Of a stretch of DNA of 7,320 bases, positions 1-6,538 are shown piece by piece. Under the pieces are notes generated by a model. It saw only the letters and a list, made by a program, of their open reading frames with translations. It was not told the DNA's origin and did no database searches. Both the position numbers and the translations under genes were made by a program. How positions within the stretch are numbered: the stretch's first letter is position 1; every line of letters begins with the position of its first letter. The stretch covers positions 1 through 7,320 of the forward strand of contig CAMNDR010000043.1 in NCBI GenBank assembly GCA_946535685.1, given 5' to 3'. Source of the stretch: an uncultured Clostridia bacterium (GTDB taxonomy: Bacteria; Bacillota; Clostridia; Oscillospirales; Ruminococcaceae).

Positions 1-483
1 TGTCTCCGGGAACCACTGATCCCAGCAGATCCCGACACCGATGCAGCCGAATCTCGTCTGCCATGTCCGGAATCCGGTGTCACCGGGCGTGAAATAGAAT
101 TTCTCCTGATAATAATGATCGTCCGGGATGTGCGTTTTACGGTACACGCCGAGCACCTCACCGTCTGCGTCGATCACAGCAACGGAATTGAACAGCCGGT
201 TCCCGTCCCGCTCATAGAAGCTGACCGGGATGACGGCGGAAAGCTCCCTTGCAACGTCGGAAAAGCGCTTGACTGCGTCGTTTTCCTGTACAGGCTTTGC
301 AAAGGCATAGTAATCATAGCGCCGCTCCTGGCAGAAATACTGCCGCTCGAACAGCTCCGGCAGCAAAATGACATTGGCGTCCTCTGCGGCAGCCTGCCTG
401 ACAAGGCGCTCCGCATTGGCGATATTTTCCGCAGCATCCCGGCTGCACTGCATCTGGACGGCGGAAACGGTGATCTTTCTCAT
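1..483 (-). CDS. aguB: N-carbamoylputrescine amidase, N-terminal part (gene runs off the left edge)
   Basis: This enzyme hydrolyses N-carbamoylputrescine to putrescine, CO2 and ammonia in the cytoplasm. It is the second step of the agmatine route to putrescine. The first 161 residues are present, against a usual family length of about 290. Reading the minus strand from the ATG at 483 gives the nitrilase-superfamily fold with the complete catalytic triad: Glu43 in LPELFE, Lys116 in YRKTHIP and Cys153 in GICWDQW. The HIPDDHYYQEKFYFTPGDTG stretch just after the Lys is the pattern I associate with AguB rather than other nitrilases. The start is supported by AGGAGG at 494-499, ten bases upstream (GGGAG is closer still). 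It lies 32 bases downstream of aguA in the same direction, so both are almost certainly co-transcribed. The C-terminal half and any terminator are outside the window. Confidence 0.93.
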   Translation of the reverse strand, partial: MRKITVSAVQMQCSRDAAENIANAERLVRQAAAEDANVILLPELFERQYFCQERRYDYYAFAKPVQENDAVKRFSDVARELSAVIPVSFYERDGNRLFNSVAVIDADGEVLGVYRKTHIPDDHYYQEKFYFTPGDTGFRTWQTRFGCIGVGICWDQWFPET

Positions 484-503
484 AGTCTGGCTCCCTCCTG
501 ATA

Positions 504-517
504 GATATACTTATATC
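504..517. repeat. Short AT-rich palindrome at the aguA-aguB junction
   Basis: GATATA and TATATC form perfect 6-base arms around a 2-base centre. The element overlaps the aguA stop codon and lies a few bases upstream of the aguB ribosome binding site. It could be a weak hairpin or a protein site, but it is short, AT-rich and may well be chance. Confidence 0.25.
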
Positions 518-1661
518 AACATACGGTACACTGCACCTGTCGGCGGGGACTCCCCGCAGGGATCTGCTGCGTTAAGCAGTGGATATTTCCGCCGCCGACG
601 ATCAGCTCCCTTGCGGGGATCGGGATGACCTTCCGCTCCGGGCACCACTGCTGCAAAAGTGCAGCGGCAAGCGCATCGCTCTGCGCATTTTCGCCGCCGA
701 ACTGCGGCAGGAGGATCGAATGATTCGTGAAGTAGAAATTGACATAGGATGCCGCCAGACGCTCCCCTGCTTCCCGTTCATCCTCGCCGGGTGCAAAGGT
801 GAAGCCGTCCAGATCGTGCTGCGTGATACGAACCGGATGTGCCGGGATGGGCAGTTTATGCACCGTCAGCTTCCTGCCCCTGGCATCGGTCACGCTCTCC
901 AGATACGCCAGATCTGCGGCGCTCATCGCATACTGCGGATCCTCCTTGTCATCCGTCCACGCCAGCACGGCCTCGCCGGGGCGCAGGAAGGCGCAGACAT
1001 TGTCCACATGCTCATTGGTCTCATCGTTGAAAATGCCGTGCGGCAGCCAGAGGACTTTTTCGGCACCGAGATACCGGCAGAGCCGCTCCTCGATCTGCGC
1101 ACGGGAAAGCGCCGGATTGCGCCCCTTTGACAGCAGACACGCCTGTGTGACCAGAAGCGTGCCCTCGCCGTCGGAATGGACAGAGCCGCCCTCCAGCACG
1201 AAATCCTGCGCATCGAACCGCCCGTAGCCTAAATTATGGCACAGGATCGACGCCAGCGCATTGTCCTCGGCATAATCCTCATAAAGCCCGTCAAACGCGC
1301 CGCCCCACGCATTGAAGCGCCAGTCCACGCCGGAGATATCCCCGGTTTCGGGCTGCACGACAAAGGTCGGACAGGTGTCCCGTGCCCACGCATCATTCTG
1401 CGGGATGGTCAGGACGGTCGTTTTATCCAGAATGCCCGCATCCTGCAGGATCTTCCGGCAGGCGCCGAGCTTCTCCGGGCTGACGATCAGATACAGCAGC
1501 TCATCCGCCAGGATGCTTTCCCAGATCTTCACAAAGGACGGCATGGCGGGCGATGCGCCGTAGGGCCATGAACCGGGGCGCTCCGGGAAGATCATCACGG
1601 TGGCGTCATGCGGCTCGAATTCTCCAGGCATGTAAAACCCGCTCTGCTTCGGATCTGTCAT
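516..1661 (-). CDS. aguA: Agmatine deiminase (agmatine iminohydrolase)
   Basis: The enzyme converts agmatine to N-carbamoylputrescine and ammonia and acts in the cytoplasm just before AguB. The 381-residue product has the normal family length and all the guanidine-modifying (pentein-fold) landmarks in order: MPGEFEPHDATVMIFPERP near the N-terminus (11-29), NDAWARDT with Asp95 (89-96), LEGGSVHSDG with Glu157 (156-165), NDETNEHVDN with His218 and Asp220 (212-221), and GGGNIHCLTQQIP with the nucleophile Cys362 (356-368). The tail after residue 368 ends in CTVC; its two cysteines are beyond the conserved core. The start at 1661 overlaps the nspC stop by four bases (ATGA). An AAGGAGA seven bases upstream lies inside the nspC end, which points to translational coupling. 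Assignment is very secure. In some bacteria this pathway is catabolic, but here the neighbouring nspC argues for biosynthesis. Confidence 0.97.
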   Translation of the reverse strand: MTDPKQSGFYMPGEFEPHDATVMIFPERPGSWPYGASPAMPSFVKIWESILADELLYLIVSPEKLGACRKILQDAGILDKTTVLTIPQNDAWARDTCPTFVVQPETGDISGVDWRFNAWGGAFDGLYEDYAEDNALASILCHNLGYGRFDAQDFVLEGGSVHSDGEGTLLVTQACLLSKGRNPALSRAQIEERLCRYLGAEKVLWLPHGIFNDETNEHVDNVCAFLRPGEAVLAWTDDKEDPQYAMSAADLAYLESVTDARGRKLTVHKLPIPAHPVRITQHDLDGFTFAPGEDEREAGERLAASYVNFYFTNHSILLPQFGGENAQSDALAAALLQQWCPERKVIPIPARELIVGGGNIHCLTQQIPAGSPRRQVQCTVC

Positions 1662-2794
1662 GACAGTCTCTCCTTGAAATCGAAATAATTGAAGTGCCGG
1701 ATGACCTCATAGCGCCCGTCCGTGCGCAGGATGCCGATGTCCGGCAGCGGCATGCCGTTGAAGGTGTTGTTCTTCACCATCGAATAGATCGCCATATCCT
1801 CAAAGCACAGCCGCTGCCCGATGGAAAGCGGCGCATCGAAGCTGTAATCCCCGATGATGTCGCCCGCAAGACAGGTGCGGGAGCTCAGGCGATAGGTGTG
1901 CGGGCGCTCCTCCGGCTGACCGCTTTGGCAGAGCGGCGGCCGGTAGGGCATTTCGAGCACATCCGGCATATGGCAGGCGGCTGACGCATCTAAAATGGCG
2001 ATCTGAAGCCCGTTCTCCACAAGATCCATCACCTCTGTCACAAGGTAGCCTGCATTCAGCGCAATGGCCTCGCCGGGTTCGAGATAGACCTGCACGCCGT
2101 AGGTCTCCTGCACATGCGTGATAAGCTTTTCGAGGAGCGGGATGTCATAGCCGGGCCTGGTGATGTGATGACCGCCGCCGAAATTTACCCATTTTCTGCG
2201 GCTAAGCTCGCTCCCGAAGCGCTCCTCCACCGCATGCAGCGTGACTTCGAGCGCATCGGCGCCCTGCTCGCAGAGCGTGTGGAAATGCAGCCCCTCTACA
2301 CAGTCCGGGATGCCGTCCCGGAGATCTGCCGCCCGCACGCCGAGCCGGGAGCCCGGCGCACAGGGATCATAGATCGGCTCGTCCTGGGTGGAGCACTCCG
2401 GGTTGATGCGCAGACCGATGCTCTTTCCCGCGCATTTTCCGGAAAACTGCGCAAGCTGGCGCAGGGAATTGAAATAGATATGATCGGCATACCGCAGGAG
2501 CTCATCAAACTCCTCCGCCTTGTAGGCCGGCTCAAAGACATGCACCTCGCCCGGAAATTCCTCATGCCCGAGCCGTGCTTCATACAGGCCGCTGGCAGTC
2601 GTTCCGGCTAAATACTGCGCACAGACCGGATAGACCGCAAACATCGAGAATGCCTTCTGCGCCAGCAGAATTTTACAGCCGGTGCGCTCCTGCACGCCCT
2701 GCAGGATCTCCAGATTGCGCAGCAGCGCCGCTTCATCCAATACATACGCAGGCGTGCGCTTGACAGCCTGCATGGCTCGTTCCTGGTTCGTCAT
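1658..2794 (-). CDS. nspC: Carboxynorspermidine/carboxyspermidine decarboxylase (PLP-dependent)
   Basis: This fold-type III PLP enzyme (alanine racemase/ornithine decarboxylase superfamily) decarboxylates carboxynorspermidine or carboxyspermidine to norspermidine or spermidine, the last step of the aspartate-semialdehyde polyamine pathway. It has 378 residues, the usual length. Visible landmarks are AQKAFSMFAVYP with the PLP lysine Lys47, GTTASGLYEARLG (64-76), GLHFHTLCEQG (168-178), NFGGGHH (204-210), the phosphate/PLP region LEPGEAIALNAGYLVTEV (238-255), and the NspC-typical DASAACHMPDVLEMPYRP (269-286) and CLAGDIIGDYSFD (308-320). Which polyamine is made cannot be read from sequence. With AguA/AguB supplying putrescine, spermidine is the likely product. 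The start at 2794 is favoured by TGAGGA, which overlaps the stop of the upstream ABC gene. Met8 (2773), with an AGGA eight bases upstream, is a possible alternative start. It is nine bases after the ABC gene and overlaps aguA by four. Confidence 0.95.
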   Translation of the reverse strand: MTNQERAMQAVKRTPAYVLDEAALLRNLEILQGVQERTGCKILLAQKAFSMFAVYPVCAQYLAGTTASGLYEARLGHEEFPGEVHVFEPAYKAEEFDELLRYADHIYFNSLRQLAQFSGKCAGKSIGLRINPECSTQDEPIYDPCAPGSRLGVRAADLRDGIPDCVEGLHFHTLCEQGADALEVTLHAVEERFGSELSRRKWVNFGGGHHITRPGYDIPLLEKLITHVQETYGVQVYLEPGEAIALNAGYLVTEVMDLVENGLQIAILDASAACHMPDVLEMPYRPPLCQSGQPEERPHTYRLSSRTCLAGDIIGDYSFDAPLSIGQRLCFEDMAIYSMVKNNTFNGMPLPDIGILRTDGRYEVIRHFNYFDFKERLS

Positions 2795-2803
2795 AGGGTT
2801 TCC

Positions 2804-4510
2804 TCATTTCACCGAAGTCTCATAGATTTCACGGTAGACCCCGCAGGTCTCCAGCAGCTCGTCATGTGTGCCCTTGCCGACGCATTTTCCGTCCTCGAGC
2901 ACGAGGATCAGGTCGGCGTGCATGATCGAGGTCGCACGCTGTGAGATCACCACGGTCGTCATATCCTTCCGCCCGGCAAGCGCTTTGCGCAGCGCTGCAT
3001 CGGTCGCATAATCGAGCGCACTCATGCTGTCATCGAGAATGAGCAAGGCGGGCTGTCCGGTGAGCGCACGAGCGATCGTCAGACGCTGCTTCTGCCCGCC
3101 GGACAGATTGCGTCCGCCCTGCACAAGATGCGTCTCCAGCCCATATTGCAGCGCATCCACAAACTCCGCTGCCTGCGCCGTTTCGAGGGCTTCCCGCATG
3201 GTCTGCTCACTGGCATGTTCATCCGCCATGCGCAGGTTCTCGGCGATCGTTCCCGTGAAGAGCACCGCCTTCTGCGGCACGATCCCGATGCAGCGGTGCA
3301 GTGCGCTGGCCTGGAAGCAGCGGACATCCTTTCCGAATACCCGCACCGTGCCCTCTGTCGGGTCATAGGTGCGGGCGATGAGCGAAGCAAGGGTCGATTT
3401 GCCGGAGCCGGTGCCGCCGATCAGGCCAAGGGTCTGGCCTTTGTTCAAGGTGAAGCTGATGTCCTCCAGCGCCGGATCACCCGCATCCGCATAACCAAAG
3501 GTCACATGCTCAAAGCAGATCGCCTCCTCTGCGGCAGGATCCGGCGTTTCTGTGCCGTCCTGCATCGAGGACTGCGTTTCGAGCACCTCGGCAATGCGCA
3601 GCGAGGACGCCTGTGCCTTGGTCAGGATCTGGATCAGATTGGCAAGCTGTACCATCGCCAGCAGGATCTGGGTCATATAATTTGCAAAGGCGGTCAGGTC
3701 ACCCTGCGAGAGCCGTCCTGTATCCACATGGATCCCGCCGAACCACAGCACCGCCACAATGCCGAGGTTCATGATGAGGAAGGTCAGCGGATTGAGCACG
3801 GCGGAAATGCGCCCGGCAGCGAGCATGCTGCGCTCCAGTTCAGTGCAGTCCTCAGCAAAACGGGCATTTTCTTCTTTCTGCTTTGCAAATGCCCGGATGA
3901 CCCGCACACCGTCAAGGCTTTCGCCTGTGCGCCGTGCGATGCGGTCGAGACGCTTCTGGTTGGCGCCGTACATCGGGATCGTCCGGTGCATGACAAAGTA
4001 CAGCAGAAAGCCCACGATCGGCGCAATCACAAGGAAGATCAGGGAAAGCTGCCAGTCGATCAGCAGGGACATCACGATTGCACCCACGACCAGAAACGGC
4101 GCACGGGAGGCGAGCCGGATGAACATGTTCACGCCGGTCTGTGAGGCGGTCACATCATTTGTGATGCGGTTGATGAGCGTGGAGCTGCCGAGCTTGTCCA
4201 GCTCGGTCTGCGAAAGCGTCTGAATATGCCGGAACAGCGCCGCCCGGACATCCGTGCCATAACCGAAGGCACACCTTGCCGCCAGATACTGGCATGTCAA
4301 TGCAAATCCCAGACCGCAGATGCCGAGCAGCACGATCAGCCCGCACATATGCCAGATATAGGGAACATCATGCCCGCCGATGCCGTTGTCGATGATCCTT
4401 GCCATCACGACCGGCACGATCAGCTCAAAGACCGCTTCCAGCAGCTTGAACAGCGGGCCGAAGATCAGAAACGGGATATAAGGCTTTAAAAAGCGCAGGA
4501 GCTTCTGCAA
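2804..4510 (-). CDS. ABC exporter half-transporter (fused membrane and ATPase domains), degenerate-site subunit
   Basis: A 568-residue type IV (MsbA/BmrC-like) exporter subunit in the cytoplasmic membrane; substrate unknown. About six transmembrane helices fill residues 13-295 (roughly 13-37, 53-78, 137-155, 156-175, 240-262, 271-293). The ATPase domain follows, with Walker A GGTGSGKST (365-373), Q-loop Gln413 (VPQK), signature LSGGQKQR (469-476) and Walker B LLILDD (489-494). The catalytic Glu after Walker B is Asp494 and the switch His is Gln524 (ISQRATS). This is the combination found in the degenerate-site chain of heterodimeric exporters such as TM287 and BmrC, so a partner with canonical residues is expected. 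None is adjacent. The start is TTG at 4508-4510, because an in-frame TGA lies only two codons upstream. An AAAGGA at 4520-4525 in the end of the GNAT gene gives nine-base spacing. The gene sits between the GNAT and nspC genes with 3- and 9-base gaps. Confidence 0.93.
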   Translation of the reverse strand: MQKLLRFLKPYIPFLIFGPLFKLLEAVFELIVPVVMARIIDNGIGGHDVPYIWHMCGLIVLLGICGLGFALTCQYLAARCAFGYGTDVRAALFRHIQTLSQTELDKLGSSTLINRITNDVTASQTGVNMFIRLASRAPFLVVGAIVMSLLIDWQLSLIFLVIAPIVGFLLYFVMHRTIPMYGANQKRLDRIARRTGESLDGVRVIRAFAKQKEENARFAEDCTELERSMLAAGRISAVLNPLTFLIMNLGIVAVLWFGGIHVDTGRLSQGDLTAFANYMTQILLAMVQLANLIQILTKAQASSLRIAEVLETQSSMQDGTETPDPAAEEAICFEHVTFGYADAGDPALEDISFTLNKGQTLGLIGGTGSGKSTLASLIARTYDPTEGTVRVFGKDVRCFQASALHRCIGIVPQKAVLFTGTIAENLRMADEHASEQTMREALETAQAAEFVDALQYGLETHLVQGGRNLSGGQKQRLTIARALTGQPALLILDDSMSALDYATDAALRKALAGRKDMTTVVISQRATSIMHADLILVLEDGKCVGKGTHDELLETCGVYREIYETSVK

Positions 4511-4513
4511 AAT

Positions 4514-4993
4514 TCAACATCCTTTCTGCCAGAGCATCAGGTACTCCTCGTCTGTCTCCCGGACGGTCTCAAAGCCGACCTTGCGGTACATCCGGACGGC
4601 ATCATTTTCCTTCTGTACAGAGAGCGAGACACGCGCAACGCCTGTTTTCTCCAGCTTTGCGAGCATCTGCCGCATCAGTTCCGTACCGATCCCCTGCCCG
4701 CGATACGCAGGATACAGCGAGATCGCAAGCGAGGGCGTTGCATCATCGAGATAGCCGTAATCATGCATATACCGCACCCAAACAGCGCCGATGACCGTGC
4801 CGTCTGCTTCGGCACACAGGCATGTATCGCCGGGGTGCGTCCCGAACTCCCGGACATAGATCTGCAGGGCTTCATCAAGAATGATATCTCTCGGCGGCGG
4901 TTCCACGCCCGCGGGAATGAAAATGGCTTCATACAGGAAATCATCCAGCAGCGGGTATTCCGTCTGCCGCATGGGACGGATCTGGTAGTTCAT
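4514..4993 (-). CDS. GNAT-family N-acetyltransferase
   Basis: A 159-residue, single-domain GCN5-related acetyltransferase that would transfer an acetyl group from acetyl-CoA to an amine; the substrate is unknown. Motif A is complete: the beta strand LAISLYP (89-95) is followed by the acetyl-CoA pyrophosphate loop RGQGIG (98-103) and the helix TELMRQMLAKLE. Motif B is also normal, with LSVQKENDAVRMYRKVGF (124-141), including Asn130, Tyr136 and the GF turn. The N-terminal part contains a FIPAGVEPPPRD stretch seen in many uncharacterised clostridial GNATs. The start at 4993 has AAGGGAG about seven bases upstream and lies about 30 bases downstream of the TATAAT box, so it is the first gene of the operon. 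Its polyamine-operon position makes a polyamine acetyltransferase tempting, but nothing in the sequence proves it. The stop codon is followed almost at once, in the same frame, by the ABC start. Confidence 0.88.
   Translation of the reverse strand: MNYQIRPMRQTEYPLLDDFLYEAIFIPAGVEPPPRDIILDEALQIYVREFGTHPGDTCLCAEADGTVIGAVWVRYMHDYGYLDDATPSLAISLYPAYRGQGIGTELMRQMLAKLEKTGVARVSLSVQKENDAVRMYRKVGFETVRETDEEYLMLWQKGC
4520..4525 (-). promoter_or_regulatory. Ribosome binding site deciding the TTG start of the ABC gene
   Basis: AAAGGA (minus strand) lies nine bases upstream of the TTG at 4510. It falls within the last codons of the GNAT gene. No ATG is available near it in the right frame, because a TGA stands between, so TTG is the only reasonable start that keeps the conserved N-terminal helix. 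Confidence 0.6.
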
Positions 4994-5024
4994 AGCAATC
5001 TCCCTTCAAAATGGTTCAACTTTT

Positions 5025-5053
5025 ATTATACATGATTTTCAGTGATTTTGCAA
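5025..5053 (-). promoter_or_regulatory. Sigma-A type promoter of the GNAT-ABC-nspC-aguA-aguB operon
   Basis: Read on the minus strand, TTGCAA (5048-5053) and TATAAT (5025-5030) are separated by exactly 17 bases. The -10 is a perfect match and the -35 matches 4 of 6. The -10 lies about 30 bases upstream of the GNAT ATG, leaving a short leader with a ribosome binding site. No other good promoter was seen between the five genes. The -35 box lies in the divergent intergenic region shared with the M23 gene, so the two transcription units could influence each other. Confidence 0.8.
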
Positions 5054-5094
5054 GCCCTTTGCATAATCTGCGCAGGATCGGCCATCCTAACAGC

Positions 5095-5100
5095 GGAGGT
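5095..5100 (+). promoter_or_regulatory. Ribosome binding site deciding the TTG start of the M23 gene
   Basis: GGAGGT stands seven bases before the TTG at 5108. The first in-frame ATG (5117) would be 16 bases away, and the in-frame GTG at 5042 has no good site and would overlap the -35 box of the opposite promoter. TTG 5108 is therefore the best start. Confidence 0.7.
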
Positions 5101-5107
5101 GTTTAGC

Positions 5108-5896
5108 TTGAAAAATATGTACAGCAAAGAAACCACGAAAAAATCCGGTAGACTCAGCTTTTTCCTTGTCATGATGCTCTGCACGGCGATGATCGGCGCA
5201 TCCTGCTGGTTCGCTTATACACAGACAGCACGGGACATCACGCTGGAAATCGACTCCATCACGGACATGAACAGCCGGATCGCTGCCGCTGTTCCCGAAA
5301 CCGGCATTCCCAGGACGGAGCCTGATCTGCCGGAAACGACTGCTGCAGCAAAGGCCGAAACGCAGGCGCTGCCCCTCTTCACACCGACGGAGCCCCGCAC
5401 GGAGGCTGTCACCGACGCGACGGAACCTGCCGCAGAACGGACTGCAGAACAAACTGCAGCACCCGCAAAGCCGGTGCGCATCCCTGCAAGAATGCCCTGT
5501 AACGGCGAGATCCTGCAGCCGTTTTCCAACGGTGAGCTGGTAAAATCGCCAACAACAGGCGTCTGGCAGACACACAACGGCGTGGATATTGCCGCTGCGG
5601 CGGGAGATCCGGTGTATCCGGCGGCTCCGGGGATCGTGACCGATATTGAGGAAAATGCGCTCTGGGGCATTTGTGTCGTGATCGACCATCAGGACGGATT
5701 CTTCTCGAAATACTGCGGGTTAGCGCCTGGTCTGCAGGTTGGCACCGGCGATACCGCCGACCCGAATGAACCGATCGGCACCGTCGGGAACACAGCAGAG
5801 ATCGAAAGTGCCACGCCAAGCCACCTGCATTTTGAGGTACGGCAGGGTGAAACTTTGGTCGATCCGGCCGCCTATCTTGGCAGAGCTGCAGAATAA
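5108..5896 (+). CDS. Membrane-anchored M23/LytM-domain protein, SpoIIQ-like
   Basis: With the TTG start the product has 262 residues. A short basic N-terminus is followed by one transmembrane segment (about 16-37). A low-complexity linker rich in Pro, Thr, Glu and Ala (about 62-123) comes next, then an extracellular peptidase M23 (lysostaphin/LytM) domain (about 130-255). The zinc-ligand motifs are present: HNGVD with His156 and Asp160, and HLHFEV with His239 and His241. The position where active LytM enzymes have Tyr-x-His-Leu reads YCGL (Tyr202 to Gly204), so the catalytic His is missing, as in SpoIIQ-type domains. It may therefore be a structural or sporulation-channel protein rather than a peptidoglycan endopeptidase, or an enzyme with altered catalysis. 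The general architecture resembles SpoIIQ, but the orthology is an inference. It is transcribed away from the polyamine operon and ends at a strong hairpin. Its promoter was not identified with confidence. Confidence 0.85.
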   Translation: MKNMYSKETTKKSGRLSFFLVMMLCTAMIGASCWFAYTQTARDITLEIDSITDMNSRIAAAVPETGIPRTEPDLPETTAAAKAETQALPLFTPTEPRTEAVTDATEPAAERTAEQTAAPAKPVRIPARMPCNGEILQPFSNGELVKSPTTGVWQTHNGVDIAAAAGDPVYPAAPGIVTDIEENALWGICVVIDHQDGFFSKYCGLAPGLQVGTGDTADPNEPIGTVGNTAEIESATPSHLHFEVRQGETLVDPAAYLGRAAE

Positions 5897-5900
5897 GGAG

Positions 5901-5932
5901 AGCTCCCTGCTGAATGGCATCAGCAGGGAGCT
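5901..5932. terminator. Hairpin terminator between convergent genes
   Basis: A perfect 13-base stem (5901-5913 with 5920-5932) around a 6-base loop lies between the M23 stop at 5894-5896 and the carD-like stop at 5935-5937. On the plus strand it is followed by TTTCT, a modest U-tract, so it probably ends the M23 transcript. On the minus strand the tail is CTCTCCTTATT, poorer in U, but the same stem can serve the carD-like gene. It is best seen as a bidirectional terminator. Confidence 0.8.
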
Positions 5933-5934
5933 TT

Positions 5935-6456
5935 CTATGGGGTCTTTTTCTGGACACGCTTGGCGATATAGGTACGGACAGCATCGGGCGCAAGACCCAG
6001 CACAACGCCGAATTCCTGCAGCATCAGCGCTTCCGCATTGCGCATGGCGGTGTCATCCATCGTGGAAAAGCGCTTACCGTTCGCTTCCGTGTCCTGTTTC
6101 CGGAAATAGAGCGTGGAAATGAGCTGTACAAGCGCCTTCTGGTCATCGCCCTTCATGATTTTGGAGTACTGCTCACGGCGCTCACGGCTGTTTTCGGAGA
6201 GAACACCGTGATCCTCCTCTGCAGAACGAGGCATCGTGTAGATGAGGCTGAGCACTTCCTCCTTGGAAAGGAGCTGACGCAGCTTGTTTTCTGCAGTTTT
6301 TACGGGGATATAATAGGTAGAATTGGGATCATTGAGCGGTTTTAGTTTGTAGTACAGCATCTTTGTCACGCCATCCGGGCTGAGTTCCTCCCTGGCTACG
6401 ACCCGGCAGACGCCGGCACTTTTGTAGACGACCTGGTCATCAATTTGCAGATCCAT
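5935..6456 (-). CDS. CarD/CdnL-family transcriptional regulator
   Basis: A 173-residue cytoplasmic protein of the CarD/CdnL family, whose members bind the RNA polymerase beta subunit and stabilise open promoter complexes. The N-terminal RNA-polymerase-interacting domain (about 1-58) shows the family pattern: a start like MDLQIDDQVVYKSAGVCRV, then YYKLKPL and STYYIPV. The rest (about 62-173) is helical, with the conserved AEALMLQEFG near 141-150, the DNA-binding helical part. The length is normal. The start at 6456 has AAAGGAGG at 6463-6470 with six-base spacing, the strongest ribosome binding site of the window. It has its own promoter and terminator hairpin, so it appears monocistronic. Target genes cannot be told from sequence. 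Firmicutes often carry several paralogues, so no specific symbol is given. Confidence 0.92.
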   Translation of the reverse strand: MDLQIDDQVVYKSAGVCRVVAREELSPDGVTKMLYYKLKPLNDPNSTYYIPVKTAENKLRQLLSKEEVLSLIYTMPRSAEEDHGVLSENSRERREQYSKIMKGDDQKALVQLISTLYFRKQDTEANGKRFSTMDDTAMRNAEALMLQEFGVVLGLAPDAVRTYIAKRVQKKTP

Positions 6457-6497
6457 TCTACGCCTCCTTTTGTAACTGAGCGGAAATCTACATAAAA

Positions 6498-6527
6498 ATT
6501 ATACCACATTCCGAGAAAAATTGTCAT
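6498..6527 (-). promoter_or_regulatory. Sigma-A type promoter of the carD-like gene, with extended -10
   Basis: On the minus strand ATGACA (6522-6527, one mismatch to TTGACA) and TATAAT (6498-6503, perfect) are 18 bases apart. TGG directly precedes TATAAT, which completes an extended -10 (TGnTATAAT). The start codon is about 40 bases further on, after an AAAGGAGG site. This predicts strong, constitutive-type expression. Confidence 0.8.
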
Positions 6528-6538
6528 GGTCATATCAT

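Noticed and set aside
516..552. C-terminal CTVC of AguA as a metal-binding or redox site
   Set aside because: The two cysteines lie beyond the conserved core, in a short variable tail, with no partner motif. They are most likely without special function.
115..1571. Several plus-strand open frames antisense to aguB and aguA (115-501, 579-1130, 799-1227, 1236-1571)
   Set aside because: They mirror highly conserved enzyme genes on the minus strand and have no start signals or recognisable domains.
3128..4144. Long open frame (338 codons) on the plus strand inside the ABC gene
   Set aside because: It lies wholly antisense to a well-conserved ABC transporter, has no promoter or good ribosome site, and its product is rich in Arg, His and Gln as expected of a GC-rich antisense shadow.
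5062..5067. CATAAT as the -10 box of an M23 promoter
   Set aside because: No acceptable -35 was found at 16-18 bases upstream, and the match to a forespore sigma-G type -10 is only partial, so it was not listed as a feature.
5042..5107. N-terminal extension of the M23 protein from a GTG at 5042
   Set aside because: It has no ribosome binding site, overlaps the -35 box of the opposite promoter, and would put extra residues before the basic N-terminus and membrane anchor. The TTG at 5108 has GGAGGT at ideal spacing.
5087..6005. Minus-strand open frames antisense to the M23 gene (5087-5689, 5215-5670, 5409-6005)
   Set aside because: The plus-strand M23 domain has clear conserved motifs, while these products are low-complexity shadows without start sites. 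One of them also crosses the terminator hairpin.
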